Shown here: piece by piece, positions 33,691-48,242 of the stretch
Numbering within the stretch: the first letter of the stretch is position 1
How the letters are laid out: every line of letters begins with the position of its first letter
NCBI RefSeq assembly: GCF_026151205.1
Contig: NC_087074.1
Coordinates: forward strand, 1,364,001 to 1,428,000
DNA from: Bolinopsis microptera
Lineage: Eukaryota; Ctenophora; Tentaculata; Lobata; Bolinopsidae
Length of the DNA stretch: 64,000 nt
Reading direction: 5' to 3'
Position numbers and translations under genes: made by a program
The notes under the pieces: generated by a model
What the model was told of the DNA's origin: nothing
What the model saw: only the letters and a program-made list of their open reading frames with translations
The model's database searches: none

Positions 33691-36594
33691 GTGCACTAAG
33701 ACTCGGTAATTTGTTTGCTTATATCTCGCTAATTATCTAATTACGATTAAGTAAAATGGTAACAATCGATTAAAGAAAACACAAATTATAACTTGAATTA
33801 AGATATTTGAACGTTCACATTATGACAAAATTTGTAGTATTTAAGAAGGAAAAATTTTTTTGCTCGGTGACTTATTGATTAATTAGTTATTTTAACTAAT
33901 TATAAATAGTATTTGTATTATTGGAACTCTTTAGTTTTTGATAATTTGAGTATTATTTGTTTATTACGTTGTGGTATTTTGTAGATTTTGCGAAAATTAT
34001 GAATTTTAATCAGTTTCAGAGAGTATATTAAATTTAAATTTCTACTTAAAATTAAGAAATATTAAGAGTTAAGGATAATAGCCATGAGAAATTATATGAC
34101 TGACCTTAATCGACTGATATTATATTTTGATTAATTTAAGAGCGCGATTTCTAGTTTTTACGTTATTTTCTCTGAATACGCTTTTCTTGGCTGAGGTTGC
34201 GTGATCATTGTGCAGGGAATTGAAACCAACAAATTTTGTAAAGAAGATCATAATTTAATATTCGCACATAATTTGACTCTGTTTGATTCTCACGTCAGTA
34301 ACCTTACGACCAAGTAAATACATTGCTGCAAGGTACCACACTACTCAACATACTTTTTACACTGAGTAATGAGTATTCCTATTTCTACCTCTCATATTTG
34401 CAACTTTGTTTCAGCTCTGTGGTCACATGAAACCGGTCTCGTCCACGATTGGTAGCCTAGGTAGCACATGACAACCTGTTGTGGTGTTTTTGAACGTTCT
34501 AGAAAAACTCCATCAACACAAACTCTCCTTTCTGCGGAAATCTTAACTGATAGTTACCAGGAGTGTGACCACTAAAGTGACAATGTTATAGTTCACAATA
34601 ATTGATAGGACCACGCCCGCATACAGTATGTGTGAGGCTTAGTTTACGTCCATCGAACCATTTATTTGAGCATCTGTAGCGAATCACCTCTGCAGCTTGT
34701 AAGTAGAACACCGCAGTCTGCTGTGAATGCAACGAAAATGCCCGAGCCCACATCTCCGTCAGGAATGGTAGAAATGATAGCTCACTTCTGTTGTTGTGCA
34801 TGTAACTGTTAACAATTCAAGTTTCTCGTCCCTGTTTTGATGATCGCCCGGCTTTGTGGTCCACAAAAATATTACCTGGTTTATAAGATGGGCCGGTTAC
34901 ACTAGTAGACATGTAATTATTGTTAAGTGACACGTTTCTTGAACTGTAATATTGATATTCGTACGTGTATGAACTGAAAAAGCCTGCCAGTACATAATAC
35001 AGAATACAACAATGCTTGCGGAGTAAGTGACGTTTCTACAACGAATGTCTATATAACCACCAGATTGAATTGATTTCGAGCACCGTGATCTCGTGATGCT
35101 GGATGTTTATGGTTTGCTGTCCGTTACCCTCTGTCCCCTCTCTTTCTGCCTTTTTTCTTACCCAACGGTTAATATATACTGAAGGTCAAGTAAAAAGAGA
35201 ATGATTGTATACTATATTGTTTGATTTGTTGATATTTGATTGTGTTTGATTTGTTGAATATTTGAGTGCTGCATAGACATCCTTCAGGTCCCCTTAGTCT
35301 TCATCTTAAAAAACAAGGCCCCTCAAATTGCTAGCGTGAGTATTGTCTTGTGTATTACACGCCCCATACTTTAAACAAACGTTTTTCTTTTACTTTTGGT
35401 TTCAAATCCCCTGAAATAACCAATGATGAACTTCAGCCGCCAGTGTGTGCCGTGGGTCCGATTTAGGCTACTCTAAATTGCCATTAAAATATCAGTTTTT
35501 AAAAGAATAGGTTATTACAGAGGTCCTTTCTGAAATCCTCCCCAGTCCTTTACTCTCTCCAACTAAATACTTTTACATTTTTGTTAGTTTTATATAACTA
35601 CTAACTATGGCGCCTGTTGTAATAAAGTAGAACTAAGGCCATCACTGCATTAGTTTTTTCTGATCTATGCGGGTTTTGTGACGATCTGGTTGCGTAAACT
35701 GAATGAGGAGATGAACCTTATCTGACGCGTGACTGTGGAATCAACCAGTGTGGATTAACCAGTGATTAACCAGTGATTAACCAGTGATAACCGGTGATTA
35801 ACCAGTGATTTAACCAGTGAATAACCAACTAGCTTTCAGCCAGTTACCATAGTTACCAATCAAAACCAGGAACCAACTATCACGTTCCAAATATGGTTTC
35901 AACCCCTCCCCTCGAGATCTATTGTTGAACATTTATACTTGATGCGTATTGTACTATATTTGTTGATATGTGAAGTTTAAATGTATTGATGTTTCGTTGC
36001 ACTGCTTTGACATTTTATAATAGTTTTTTTGAGTATTGTGTTTGTGTCAGCACTTTTTTCATGTATTACGTTGCTTTCAATCTCAGAGAAAGTTTGTAAT
36101 TATCTGTTGCCGAATACCCATTATATAATAGTTCCGTTGATTTATCTGATCAGACTATGTTACATGGTGTACCGCATAAAGTTGTGACTTAAATTACAGA
36201 TTAAGAGCGTCAACTTTACGGATTAAATTATCCCAGAAAATATTGACGCCGGCAACACAACGACCTACACATCAACAAAAATTACATATAAATACAATTA
36301 CATTATCATACAAATTAGGGGTCGTTCATCATATTCGTAATCCATTTTTTGGAACATTTTTTACGCCCCCCCCCCCCCCTCCCCCTCCGTAATCGGTTTT
36401 TACACATACTATTGTGGTCAAAATTACACTACGTTAATCATTCGGAACCCCCCCCCCCCCTTATGCATTATCAACATTGCGAGGCTGGATCTCAAAAAGT
36501 CCACATACAATGTATAATACGCTTCTCAGTGAAACTAACCGTTATATGTTGTAGAAGCAGCAAGCTCGCCATGTAACAATCCCTGTAAATTGTT

Positions 36595-37580
36595 ATGAGG
36601 TAATTCAGATATAAGGCACGGGACCAGCTGTGACCACGTGACCAGCAGTGATTCCGAGGGAGATGAGCAGCAGACCTCGCGGTCCGCTTGTAGCTGTTTG
36701 TTCACACTGTTACGCCAAACTGGACCCTGAAACGTCCGCCCCCTTCTGATTGGACAACCTGGCCTGTTGTGTAATGAATCAGCGCCCACTGCGCACGAAT
36801 CAGCGCCCCCTGTGTATCAGTCCACACCTCCAGTTATTGGATATGATCTGTCCCACTACCCCACCGTACCACCTCCAGGGTGTGATCTGTCCCACTACCC
36901 CACCGTAACCACCTCCAGTTTTACCCCCTTCCACCTAACGAGTTCCCCATGCGACCATCATAACACAGCCCCCGCTTCAGAATAATAACCAATTGTCTCA
37001 ATGTTATCCGACAACAGACAGCACAGTAGTCCACCACCCCTGATATCATGTGTCCGTTATATGTAGATCTGAACCTGGCTCTGAAAGATAATATCTCCCT
37101 GTTACATGTGCTGGTTCTCTACAGTATGTTCATCAGAGTTGCCTCCTGAAATGGCTTTAAAGCGTACGACTGTGTCAACAAGCATCACTGGTGAGCTGTG
37201 GTAACGTACGAGTTTAAACTGAAGCCGAAGCCGTGATGGAGTAGGCGTAAGCCGCGCTGTCCGGTTGACAGAGCAACGCCGCGCCACTGTCCCCTCCGTT
37301 GTCATATGTTCCTGGCTGTGCTCATCGTGTTATGGGTCCCTAGTAACGAAACCTTGTTCAGAACATTCAGGTTAACAATATATACATGAACTGGGGATCC
37401 TGGACCAAGTTATTGTTCATTGTGTTCGGTTTGTGCATCTGGCATACCAGTACCCCACACTAAAGTACTTCTTTTGAATTGCGGGAAAGTAACCAATTGT
37501 GTTGTGGGGGAGGAAGGGGAGGAGCAGACGGCTGGAGACTGGTAAACTTAACGAGTCAAGCACGCAGGTGGGAGAAGTGA
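36595..37580 (+). pseudogene. Mirror copy of the MARCH gene, frame-broken
   Basis: The ATG is followed by a stop at codon 3 because of an indel; the RING-CH and transmembrane regions are recognisable in pieces in different frames. The upstream ATGTAA uORF and 5' UTR acceptor are kept. Only one copy of the 60-bp repeat is present. Confidence 0.8.
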
Positions 37581-39929
37581 ACCTTGCTACTCCACTCATG
37601 TGCGGCGGGATGCGAAAGCACGCTGTGGGGATGGAGGTGGGTTAAGGGTGTTTGTGTGTGTGCCAGTCGGGTGACTACATAATGGAGGGGTGACGGAGCG
37701 CACGCCCCTCTCTCACAAGTGAGGGGTTGAACCCGCTCTCTCAGACTCACTCCTCGTCGAGAGCAAGTGAGACTAGAGCTATTCTCCCTAACTGTAGAAC
37801 TCCTACTCACATAAGTTTTAAACACTTGAGACACAAGTGAGACGACATATGAGATGTGATCATGTTTGAATTTAAGGTTGTTGCTGAACCATGGTGAAGA
37901 GACATCGTGGTCTTGGTGGTAGCACTGGTCAGTGAAAACAGATAATATAGTTTTCAGAAAAAATTAATGTTATTTGTGGTGCGATTGCCAGCAGATGATG
38001 CCCTCTGGGTGGATGTACAACGACAGTTTTCTATTGGGATTTTGTGTTGTTGTTATCTGTTTTTGAGGCTGTTATGGCGGCTTATATTTGATTGTAGATA
38101 ATGAATGAATGGTTTTTGAAAACCTGTTTTTTTGAGATGTGTTTTAAAAAAGAAATTTTACAGTCGCTCATGGATCGTTATAATTTAGATTATTTTGCCA
38201 CAAGCTTTTTTAATTGGAACAAGAAAACCCGTGTTAAATATGATTTTTCAAACAAGCTTTAACGAACTGCAACTTTTTAAATTGCTAATTAATTTAAACC
38301 TTGAAAAGTTGTATAGGAAAAGAATTTAACTTCAATATCAACTATTGGAAAGATCCTACTCCAAAAAAGATGTGATGAACTATGATAATATTATAATTCC
38401 AAATACTGTTTTTTTTCTTTTTATTTTTAGTACAAAGTAACATTGGTTTAAAACAGGAAAGGACAGAACTATTTTGATTTTGTGCATAGATTGTACATTA
38501 ATCTCGCCATTATAGTTGGGTTAAGCGTTTCTAACCAATTTTTGAGAGCAATTTATTTTCAAGTTTGCGTCTCTTTCAAAGTTTATAGGTGGTAGCCTGC
38601 TGTAGAGCATGATGGAGTTGTGCGAATGTCGTTAAGTAAATTCGCGGTCTGCTCTGGTCATACACCTACGTTTTTACCCTTTGTTTACTTGTCAAAAACA
38701 CACCATGGGAGGTGTATAGTGGTTGCAGTAACGTTGAGTATTCATAATTAACTTTGAAATCCGGGACAAGACACTGAAGTTTTCTGATCCAAAAAAGTTT
38801 ATGAAAATGTACAATAAGCTATTATTCAATAGCATAATATGAATTGGTATGAACTAGATGATATGTACATATTATACAACTAAAATATGTGTTCTCCTGA
38901 AAATAAACCATTCTATTTGTCCGCTGTCCCGTACAGGATTATTTATCCGAATTTGTCAATAATTGGATATTAATTTTTTGAAACTCACAAATAATATTTA
39001 CATGTGATATATAATGTCTTTGTGGTTACTGCTTATTTGTGCAAGTATTTATTAAAAAAATCGGAATTAAACTCCTGGTCGAACTACAAAAAATTTTGCT
39101 AGAAATCAAACTTCTGGGGGGGTGGGGTGGGGTCTCAAAATGCAAATATTAAAATCAAAAGGTTGATGTAACCGAAATTGTTTCACACATTTTAAACGTT
39201 AAGGCGCTGAGTAGAGAATCTGCAGTTTCTGTTCAAACTTTTAAGTCCTCTTCACCACCTTTCCAACGGAATCGTCTGACTCTCCGTGGCTTTCCGTCTT
39301 TTAACTCGAATATTTACACAGGCAACGAATGTTTTCGAAGAGCCAACCGTCAAAAGCAAAAATAAAATTAGTTTGGCTATCAGGGTGCACTGATATCACC
39401 AGGTTTATATCCGCGGCCACCTTGTAGCCACACTAGGGAGAGCAAAATACCGGACCGACAGGTATTAACTCTTTACTATTCACATGTATAATTATACATA
39501 TGGGATAATACATATTGGCGTACGAATCCTAAATAGTAAACTGTCTTTCGGTTTTACTAAATTGGCAAGAATACCGCTGAAAGGGTTCCTTCGCACTCGT
39601 TCACGGAACGCGCGAATAAGAACGTTTGTGTAACAAGTGTTTCCGATTTTCGCGCAGAAACCTGATGCGCGACACACGCGCGCTAATCGGCAATTAATGA
39701 TAAGCACGATCGTGTACAAACATGGCCTCTAAAATGTGAACCTTTCCTGTAGACCCCTAATTGATACATTTTGAGCCGGAAGTTAACCATTAATCCTAGG
39801 AAGTTATTCTCTACGCAGCTCTTGATCTTTGCTGTATTGGTGTCGGTGGTTTGCTTTTAACAAAGTTTAGCAATAACTAGCACTAAACATTTGAACGACC
39901 GAGTATTTTTCAAGGAAATAGAATATAGA

Positions 39930-42900
39930 ATGGGGAAGCGAAAAGGTATTGTTAATCCTCATCTACGAATAAGGACTCCTTACACTAGATTCGCTATGAC
40001 TTTGGGCCTGCTACAAGGTTAGGTTCAATCAATTGTAGAAACTACATTTTAAAACTAAATTGTCCTCCTGACATGGTTTGGTTCAACTCTCAACTGATGA
40101 AGGTCACTAAATACTCGAATGTAACTCTTGGACATATCCTGTTCAGGCTTACGGACATCACAAGGCTGTTATTTCGAAACCTCGGTTTTGACCGAAACAG
40201 AGAGGGAAGATTCTGTTCGAGTTTTTTGAAGAATCTAAAGCCGAAACACAACACTGGATAATATTAAGAGACCGTAACCTATCAGTCTGCAGTCCTTCCG
40301 CTCGGAGTGCTCTAATTTGACTTGCTTAAAGGATACAAAACCATTCCTTGGTATCCCGACTCTACAGACTCTCGCTCTGCTCTGCGCCCCGCTCCGTCTT
40401 ATAGAGTCCTGGCGCGTCGGGAGTGCAGTGAAGTCCAGGGAGTCACTGTGGCTACAAGAGTCCCAGAAGCGAGATCTATGGCGACAGCCCTGTAACACTA
40501 CTAAACTGACTCTCACGCGGTGTATCGTTCCTACTTTGTGCACCACTGGAACCCTTAATCTACATCCCTCCCGGTTCCCAATAAGATGATGAGGTGGACA
40601 TTTTACCTGATCCTGATCATAAAAAAAAAAAAAAAAGAAAGAAAAAATTGTGCCTTTCTTCCGGCCAGGTATTTATATTGTAATTCAAGTCACAAAGTTA
40701 TGTAATTATACGTACGACGGTTGTTTAGCACGATAGAACAGTTTAAACAAATATAGGGACTGTACAAATCAGCTAGTTCCATTTAGTCCCAAATAGCAAT
40801 TTCCCGCTAGATACATTTGTAATTGTAACACGGTTGTCCGTCAAATTCAACAATTGTTTTTAGTAATCCTGGCCAACGAAAATGAAAGAACATATGATTC
40901 TTTTGTCAAAAATGATAAATCAGAATAAGATATTAATGCCTACAAGCTTTATTAGGTGTGTATTTTTCTTCATCTCCTATTCGTCCCTGATTTTCACACC
41001 GTCACCATGAGACACGGATGTACCTCGCGGTTTTGGATGTTTTTTTTGTTACTACCAACTCCCTGACATTACGGGACACATGACCTGACATGAGGCAGTG
41101 TTCCGTAGTACACCAGATATGAGCCCCTGTTCATCACAGCTTACATTAGCAAACGCTCACACTCCCAATGATAACGTTGCTTCGGTTTGGGAAAGTCTCC
41201 TTATCGTCCTTTGTCGTCAGCTCTGGGGCGTCCCTCTTACATCTTTGCCGTGAAGATCTAAGACGTCCTCTCTTCAATTTCATCCTCTCACTAGTTTTTG
41301 GAACGTCTCTATTACCAACCTTTAGGTCACACTTAAACAGCAGTTTACGGTGATGTTCGCACTTAAAAAGGAGTTTAAGTTGCAACTCAACAAATGGTAT
41401 TCCCACGAAATTCTCTTTTAAAGTGTCACCCTTAATTTTTAAGGTGTCACACTAAAAATCCCTCAAAATTTGGTATTTACCAAATTGAGTCATACTTATT
41501 AAACCTTGTCTTTCAAAGGTTTGGGACGTTTTCACAACGAATCATTTGCTGATATCTCCTCAGACAGTGTCCTTCAAAGAGAATCAAAATCTGTTACTTG
41601 AGCTCTGAACCCTCCTCTCCCTTCTCTACTTTATACAGAATGCCCTCAATTCTATGAGAGGTTTTTCATTCCGATCACTCTGAACTTGAAGACATAGGGC
41701 TCGCTCTGATTGGCTCGGTGGAAGGTTCTTACAAAGATTGCTGTAACATTGATGCGGAGATTTTGGTTTTTATGTCGTTTCCATCACGCGGGCGGGCCCG
41801 GGCGGGTGCAAGTGCAAACAAGGCAAACACAAGAAAGTATTTCATCTTGAGTTGATTCGCATTTTGGTGATTATCTAGAATCATGAGGCCAGGATCAAAT
41901 GAAAATTCAGAATGAAATTAATAACGTTTATGACTTGATAGAAACTCCCATCTTTCAAAAATTTGCTCCTTCATAAACAATTTTTTTGCTCCAATCATAA
42001 AAATATTGTGTACTACAATCCCAAACATTATCCTTGAATCACCCTGATAACTTTATACCACCTTCAGTTTCTCTGTTGAAAGGTTTTATTGTTTAGGGCG
42101 TAAAACAATAAACCCTTTCAAACATTTTTCACCACAATCACAATGTTGAATATTTTAACAGTGATCGACACTGAAATGTAAAAATCCGAAAACATATTTG
42201 AGAACAGATTTTCATGTTACTTTACATTTACCTTCCAGAAGCAACTAGGATCAGACCGCGGTATGCCCTTTAAAAAAATCCTATATAGTCGATGGTGCTG
42301 TAATGTGTCGAGTAAGCATTATATGGAAAACTTTATAAAGGGATTATTGTTTTAGGGGCGTAGTCCTACAGACGATTTCACGCCAATCATTGTTGATAAT
42401 GCGCATCGAGAATCTGTTAGTTCTCCTTTGATTTACTCATCATCTTTTATCCACCTGCGTGAAACCTCCCACTTCTGGTACAGTTTAAAAAATGTCAACC
42501 TAAACTTTGTCTTTAACTTAAATTTGTAGTGAGGAGACACAGAAATAACATTTTTTATATACGTGCAACAAATTACTCAAAAGTTGAAGCCATAGCTAAA
42601 GATTAGAAAGCTTCTCCCAAGAAACAATGATAGCGGTACTTTCTGGGAATCTCTGACCGAGTTGTGGTAGTCGGACTGTGGATACAACCATTGGGTTTTA
42701 CTAAACATCCTGACCATTTTTATCCTGAATACAACCTCCCAAATATATTCAAACTCTACTGCTGACACTTACAAAAACTATTCAATATTAGCGAAAAGAG
42801 AAACGCTATTTTCGGACGTTAGGAGAGTGAGGACTCCTCAACAACATTTAAATAATTCCTCTGTAACGTCTCAATAAATGTAATAGGTGTGTAAATGTTT

Positions 42901-45721
42901 AATTAGTTTTAAATAAATATTTTTCTTCGCAGCACGGTTGATGTCAGGACCTCCCCAGGCTCCTACACCAGAGAGCGCCAGGGAAGGATAATCGGTTTTT
43001 ATGAGCAAAATTTATCAGTGAGAATGGGCCTTCCTTGCGATAGGTGACCTGAAGGAATACGTTTGGTCCTGTGGATTTGAATTTTAGTGGTATACACTCA
43101 AAAAGTATAAGAACATATTTAAAGAATGTACTATAAAATCGAGTGGAATTTGTTAAATAAAAATTAATATTTTTAACTGACCGGGTACCAGGTACCAATA
43201 AACATCTAGTTGTGTAACATCATGTGACCAGATCACGTGACACGATCATGTGACCAGGTGAGTTAACGCTGTGAAGCACCCATCCTTAATGCATCTGCCA
43301 TTATTATCTCTGAGGTTGCTGTCACTAATTATTAATGCTTGTGGGGAATTTGGCGGTAGCAAATGCCTGTTGAATTCTCCGTAACTCCTTGATTCGTGAT
43401 TATCAGCGATTATCATGATTTTCTACGAAAACTTGTCATAAATTTTGAATATTATTAAATTGATGATCCATATCCTTTCCTGAGGTCCTGAACACGCGAT
43501 GGGGTTTTAATAAATGTAATTGATCAAACAAATGTCGTAACAGAAAGGCCGATTCTTTTTCAGTAATCCCTATCGCCAAAATGATTAAATGGAATGAGGC
43601 ATATTATTCGAAAATAAAATGTTAGCCATTAGCCCGATCCACAAGGAAACATAAAACGAACACATTCTAAACTTGCCAATCACCCAGGAAGTACAGAAGA
43701 AAGACAGCTTGAAGAGAAGTCCCCACATTCCAGAGACAATGATAGCAGTACTTCTGGAACATGGCTTCCCTCTTCCTCCTGTAAGGATAGAATAGAGTCG
43801 GCTGTATAATATGCTATTCAAGATCTCTACAAGGTAGGGATTTTTCTAATTCTAATGGTAACTTAAGGTAACTGAGAAACTATGATAATGATAACGAGTT
43901 AATTAATTATAAAAACATCTAACGTTCATCTGTTTCAGTTTATGTGCTTTCTTAAATTTTTTCGAGTACTTTCTATTATATTACAAATACTTTGAATTAA
44001 TATTCCCCTAACATTGGCAGTGGTACAAGCAGAACCAGGGTTATTCCTGGGGACCTGGGGAATCTCCTGCAGTGGGGCAGACCCCGTCATAGCTACTCTA
44101 CGAACTAGTGTTCTAAATTCATGAGAAAGGAAACGGAACAATTTCAACCAATGTTTGCCTCAAAAACTGTTGTAAGTACTTTCCAAACTATCAATTATTG
44201 CTCCTCTCAGTTGTCACTATTTAGGAGATAAGTAAGTAACAATTTGTAATCATATTTAAAACATGAAGATTGAGGATTGCCTATGGTTAATTTAATCAAT
44301 TTTTGACGAGTCTAATCGCTAACCGGAACCATTTCTTTCAGATAAACCTTGACATGACGAGTGATCTTGTTGATCACGTTGATAAAGATATAATGAAGTA
44401 CGCGGACAACTTCATCTCCACGCCCGGTACCATCTCAACTCCTCACAGCCCACAATTTGTGCAATCTGACCAGCTGTCAAGTGGTTGTAGCAGTCTAGAT
44501 GGTGCAGTGACGAGCTCAACTCCTGAAAAAGCAGCTCCAGAGTGTGAAGCCAGTACACCTATTATCAAGATTCCGAGTGGTTGCCAGGGGAATAGAACAT
44601 ATCATACCATCCAACCCTGTTACACATCCTCCCCTAAACCTATTAATTTGTAAGTTTTGCCGTTTTTATAAATAAAATCATTTATTGACATGACTATGTT
44701 CTAACAGATGAAAATTGCACGATGACTGTGCCTTTTTCATGTGGTTTGAACCAGCTTGTTATTGATAGTAACTGCATGATCCCAGAAGTCCTGGTTCTGG
44801 AAACAGTCTCCACCCCTTGTCCCCACCACTCACCCCAGTATTGGCTGCTAAGCTGTCAGCTCCCAACTTTGTCCGACCTCCCCCTCCTCCACAACCTCCG
44901 TCCATGCTGTATTCTCTCTACGGTGAGTCTTCTCAATTTATGTTTACATTAGAAAGACTGGTTTGGTTTCCGTACAGATGAATCACATGTTTATAAGATA
45001 TTTTTCGTTTTTGTTTGGGTCTGTAAACATTTAAGCATATTCTTATAGACTAATATAATATAAAAATGCAAGAACCTTTGTATTCCATCATAGAAACACA
45101 ATATTCCGGTATTTCCCAAAATATCCATTTCTACATTTGAGATCCACAACAAAACGTTTCTCAACCATTACAGGGATGGGAATATCTAATCTAATAACTG
45201 TTAAACTACAGGGATGGGGCAGATCAGTGAGGATAACAACACAGCAGCTGATAAACCGAGCAGGAGTAGCTGGGGTGAAAACACTTCCTCCCCTGCAGTA
45301 ACCCATGTTCCTCTCGGCAGCTTGTACGCTTTACCTCCTCGTATCCTATATCCTGGCTACCAGGTAATTTAACCAAGCCCACTTGGATTTAGTTCATTCC
45401 TGTGACGAATATGCCGTATCTGCGGTGATTCAAAATCTAAGTCGATATTTTTCTTATTTAGTATCGCTAGCTCGGAGGGATGTGTGCTTATAGCTGGAAG
45501 TGTATTTAACCCCAAACATAACTCAACCATAGTTTCAGTGGTCGACTGAATTGCCGAGTCTGACCCCTTACCCCCTCTCAACACCCGCTCTCCAGCAACC
45601 CGACATATACCTCCAACCACCGGCCCCTCTTAGTCCCTCCACCGCTCAAGGCTCACCGGTCCAGGGACACGACATGTACTTCTCTCAACCGTCAAGTTAT
45701 TTTAACAACGGTAACTTTTAG
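39930..45721 (+). pseudogene. Mirror copy of the 9-exon gene; 5' exons broken, 3' exons intact
   Basis: Exons 1-5 (39930 to about 44170) carry frameshifts. Exon 6 (44342-44649) onward is clean: exon 6 is 9 bp shorter by whole codons and has replacements, and the last exon ends at 45721 with the same NNGNF stop. The change from indels to substitutions near 44.2 kb marks a change of sequence quality, not of gene fate. Confidence 0.8.
40977..41845 (-). pseudogene. Mirror copy of the nested secreted-protein gene, frame-broken
   Basis: The signal-peptide start (41845) and the final stop are found, but indels disrupt both coding stretches. Confidence 0.75.
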
Positions 45722-46678
45722 ATCACTTGTAAGAATTTGGTAGAACTTTCCGGATTACCCTCGTGATAATTTGCGTTCTAGAGTAAGTTTTTTAGTGGAG
45801 GGGTCGAATTTGTTGTTGAACCACTTCTGATTAGATTCATTTGGTTTTATACGATCGTCTTTAATTTGTATCCCCTCATGACTTGTTAAGTTAGGAATGT
45901 TTTAATTTATTTAGGCAATTTTTTGACTTTAGTCGCCTAATTTTATATCATTTTATAATATCTTCGATATTTTATCAAATTTTTAGCTATTGTTTTTTGT
46001 CGGTGGTCGACCGGTTTGTTTGTGATTTCATGTAGAATGTAGATGTAGACTGACGATTTGCTTACTCTTTTAGCATTGTTAACGACAATTTATAGTTTAG
46101 TGATCATTTTCATGTATCATGAGGGATAGTTGTTTTATCTTTCGATATAGAAACGTATATGCTGAAATCGATCATATTATGAGAAATTCCATTTCCAATT
46201 GTTTTTGACTAATGACCGAATTAAATGTAATTTTTAGCACCTTATTTTTGGTTTTTAGAGATTTGATTTATTGATCAGATTTTTTATACATTTATAGATT
46301 TTTTATTCTCGATTTTTTAATAATGATATGTTAATAATAAGTTCTATAATGGATTTGCTTATTATTATATCGAAATTCTAGCTCATTCTTAATTCGAATG
46401 ACAGTTTACGTTTGTTAAACTAATACTTTCCAATAGATTGAAGCTCTGTGATTTATTCGTTTTCATTTTTCAGTTAATACACCGTTCTCAAATTTTCCAC
46501 ATCAGTTCAATTTTTTATACCTTCAAAAATCTCTTTTTTAAACATCCCAATTTTAAAGTAAAAATGAACTTCAAAACATCGTATTTCATTACGTGGTAAT
46601 AATCTAAAATCCACCTATCAAAAACAAACAAGCAAACTGTGTTAAACTAATCTCAACATCTCTAATAGCTGTTCCAGT

Positions 46679-48036
46679 ATGTCCCAGAAGAGAGCTCCCG
46701 ACAGGCCGGGACCAGGAAGTAAGAGGAGCAGAGCAGACCCTGAGGGGCTGGGAGAGGGGGCCCTAGTCCCCGGCGGCATCATGAAGATTGAGCTTCAGAA
46801 CTTTATGTGTCACACATTTTTTGAGGTCGAGTTTTGTTCCACCGTCAACTTTGTCGTCGGAAGAAATGGAAGTAAGTTTATCTTGTAGTTCAGTTTGGTT
46901 TTGTTGTATTTTTAAGTAAGCACTGTAATTTCAATATTTGGTCATGAATTAAATTGCTCGAATTGAGATTTTCGCTCTGATTACTGATAACAAGGGACAC
47001 CATATTATGTTCAATTAGCTAATTAATTATCCCATTACCACCAGGCGGTAAATCAGCTATCTTGATGGCGCTTGTCATTGGACTTGGCGGGAAAAGCTCC
47101 GCTACAAACCGAGCTCCAAACATGACAGAGTTCATCAAGCAAGGTTCGAGTTGGGGCCAAGTTACCATCACAATCTGCAACTCTAATCATAATCACGATG
47201 CTTGGGAAGTTGAGGTGAGTGCAGTTTTTGTGTTATGTATTATCGAGGGGGGGGGGGGGGGGGGGGGAATTATCGAGGGGAAATGAAAACTGGACAGTAG
47301 ATTGTTCATGTAAACAAATTTAGTATCACGGCGCGGTGTATTGCTTTCACTTAGTAGTTAGTCCCATTTTTGTTGAATTGTAAGTTAAATTGTAAACTGT
47401 CCAGCTATATGGATCTGCTGTGCTGGTGGAGAGGAAGATAACAAAGCAGGGCAGTAAGTACAAACTGAAGAACTTTGAAGGGAAGACCATATCAACAAAG
47501 AAGAACGATTTAACTCTCCTTCTCGACCATTACAACATCCAGGTAAATGAAGTATTGAACTATTATTCAATTATTAAACTGGATTCGTACCAAAATAAGT
47601 TTTATTTGTCTGAGATCTATATTATTATGTTTTAGAGGAACAAGAACTAAAGTGAAAGACAGCTTCATTTCCAATAAAATTATTAGAGTCAATTATATGT
47701 GGTCACTAGCAACACGTAAGGTTACTTACTCCTTCATTAAACTTTATGTTGCGATCATTCCCTCGAATAAGTCAGTCACACAACCAATACTTATAATCCT
47801 TGGCCTTATGAGCATGTCATGCAGCTAGTAAACCCCCTCTTTAATCTCAACTCACCACTTAAACCGATTAACCAATTAACCAATTAACAATTAACTCCCC
47901 AACTCAGGTGAACAACCCAGTGAGTATTCTGAACCAGGAAATGAGTAAGAAGTTCCTGGCTAGTACCGACCCCGGCTCTAAATACAACTTCTTCATGAAG
48001 AGCACGCACCTCGAGCAGATGATTCTTGATTATCAG
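46679..48036 (+). CDS. SMC6: SMC6 5' fragment, second haplotype copy (intact)
   Basis: Exons 46679-46871, 47045-47214, 47405-47542, 47908-48036: the same exon lengths and phases as the left-arm copy, 210 codons, with few amino-acid changes (for example Gly to Ser at residue 17). It lacks the two intron-3 transposons. As in the other arm, nothing resembling the rest of SMC6 follows; the lectin stop lies only about 200 bp downstream. Confidence 0.85.
47248..47280 (+). repeat. Poly-G tract flanked by a short duplication
   Basis: About 21 G are followed by aattatcgagggg, with attatcgagggg also before the run; the left arm has a single attattgagggg. It looks like an insertion or excision footprint related to the poly-G-ended element. 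Confidence 0.5.
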
Positions 48037-48242
48037 GTACACGCTATAGAGTCTAGAGTCTAGCTTCGTTATGTTGTTTTATTGATTTAACTTCAGTGTT
48101 TGAGGTATTTCCAACATCCTGGCCCCAGGAAATAATTCATGTTACATACCATAATAAAATGTTTACTCAATTATGATATAGAATGTTTCAATGATACGTA
48201 TAAGTCCAACAATATTTCCACACTGTTAATCTGGAATTACAC

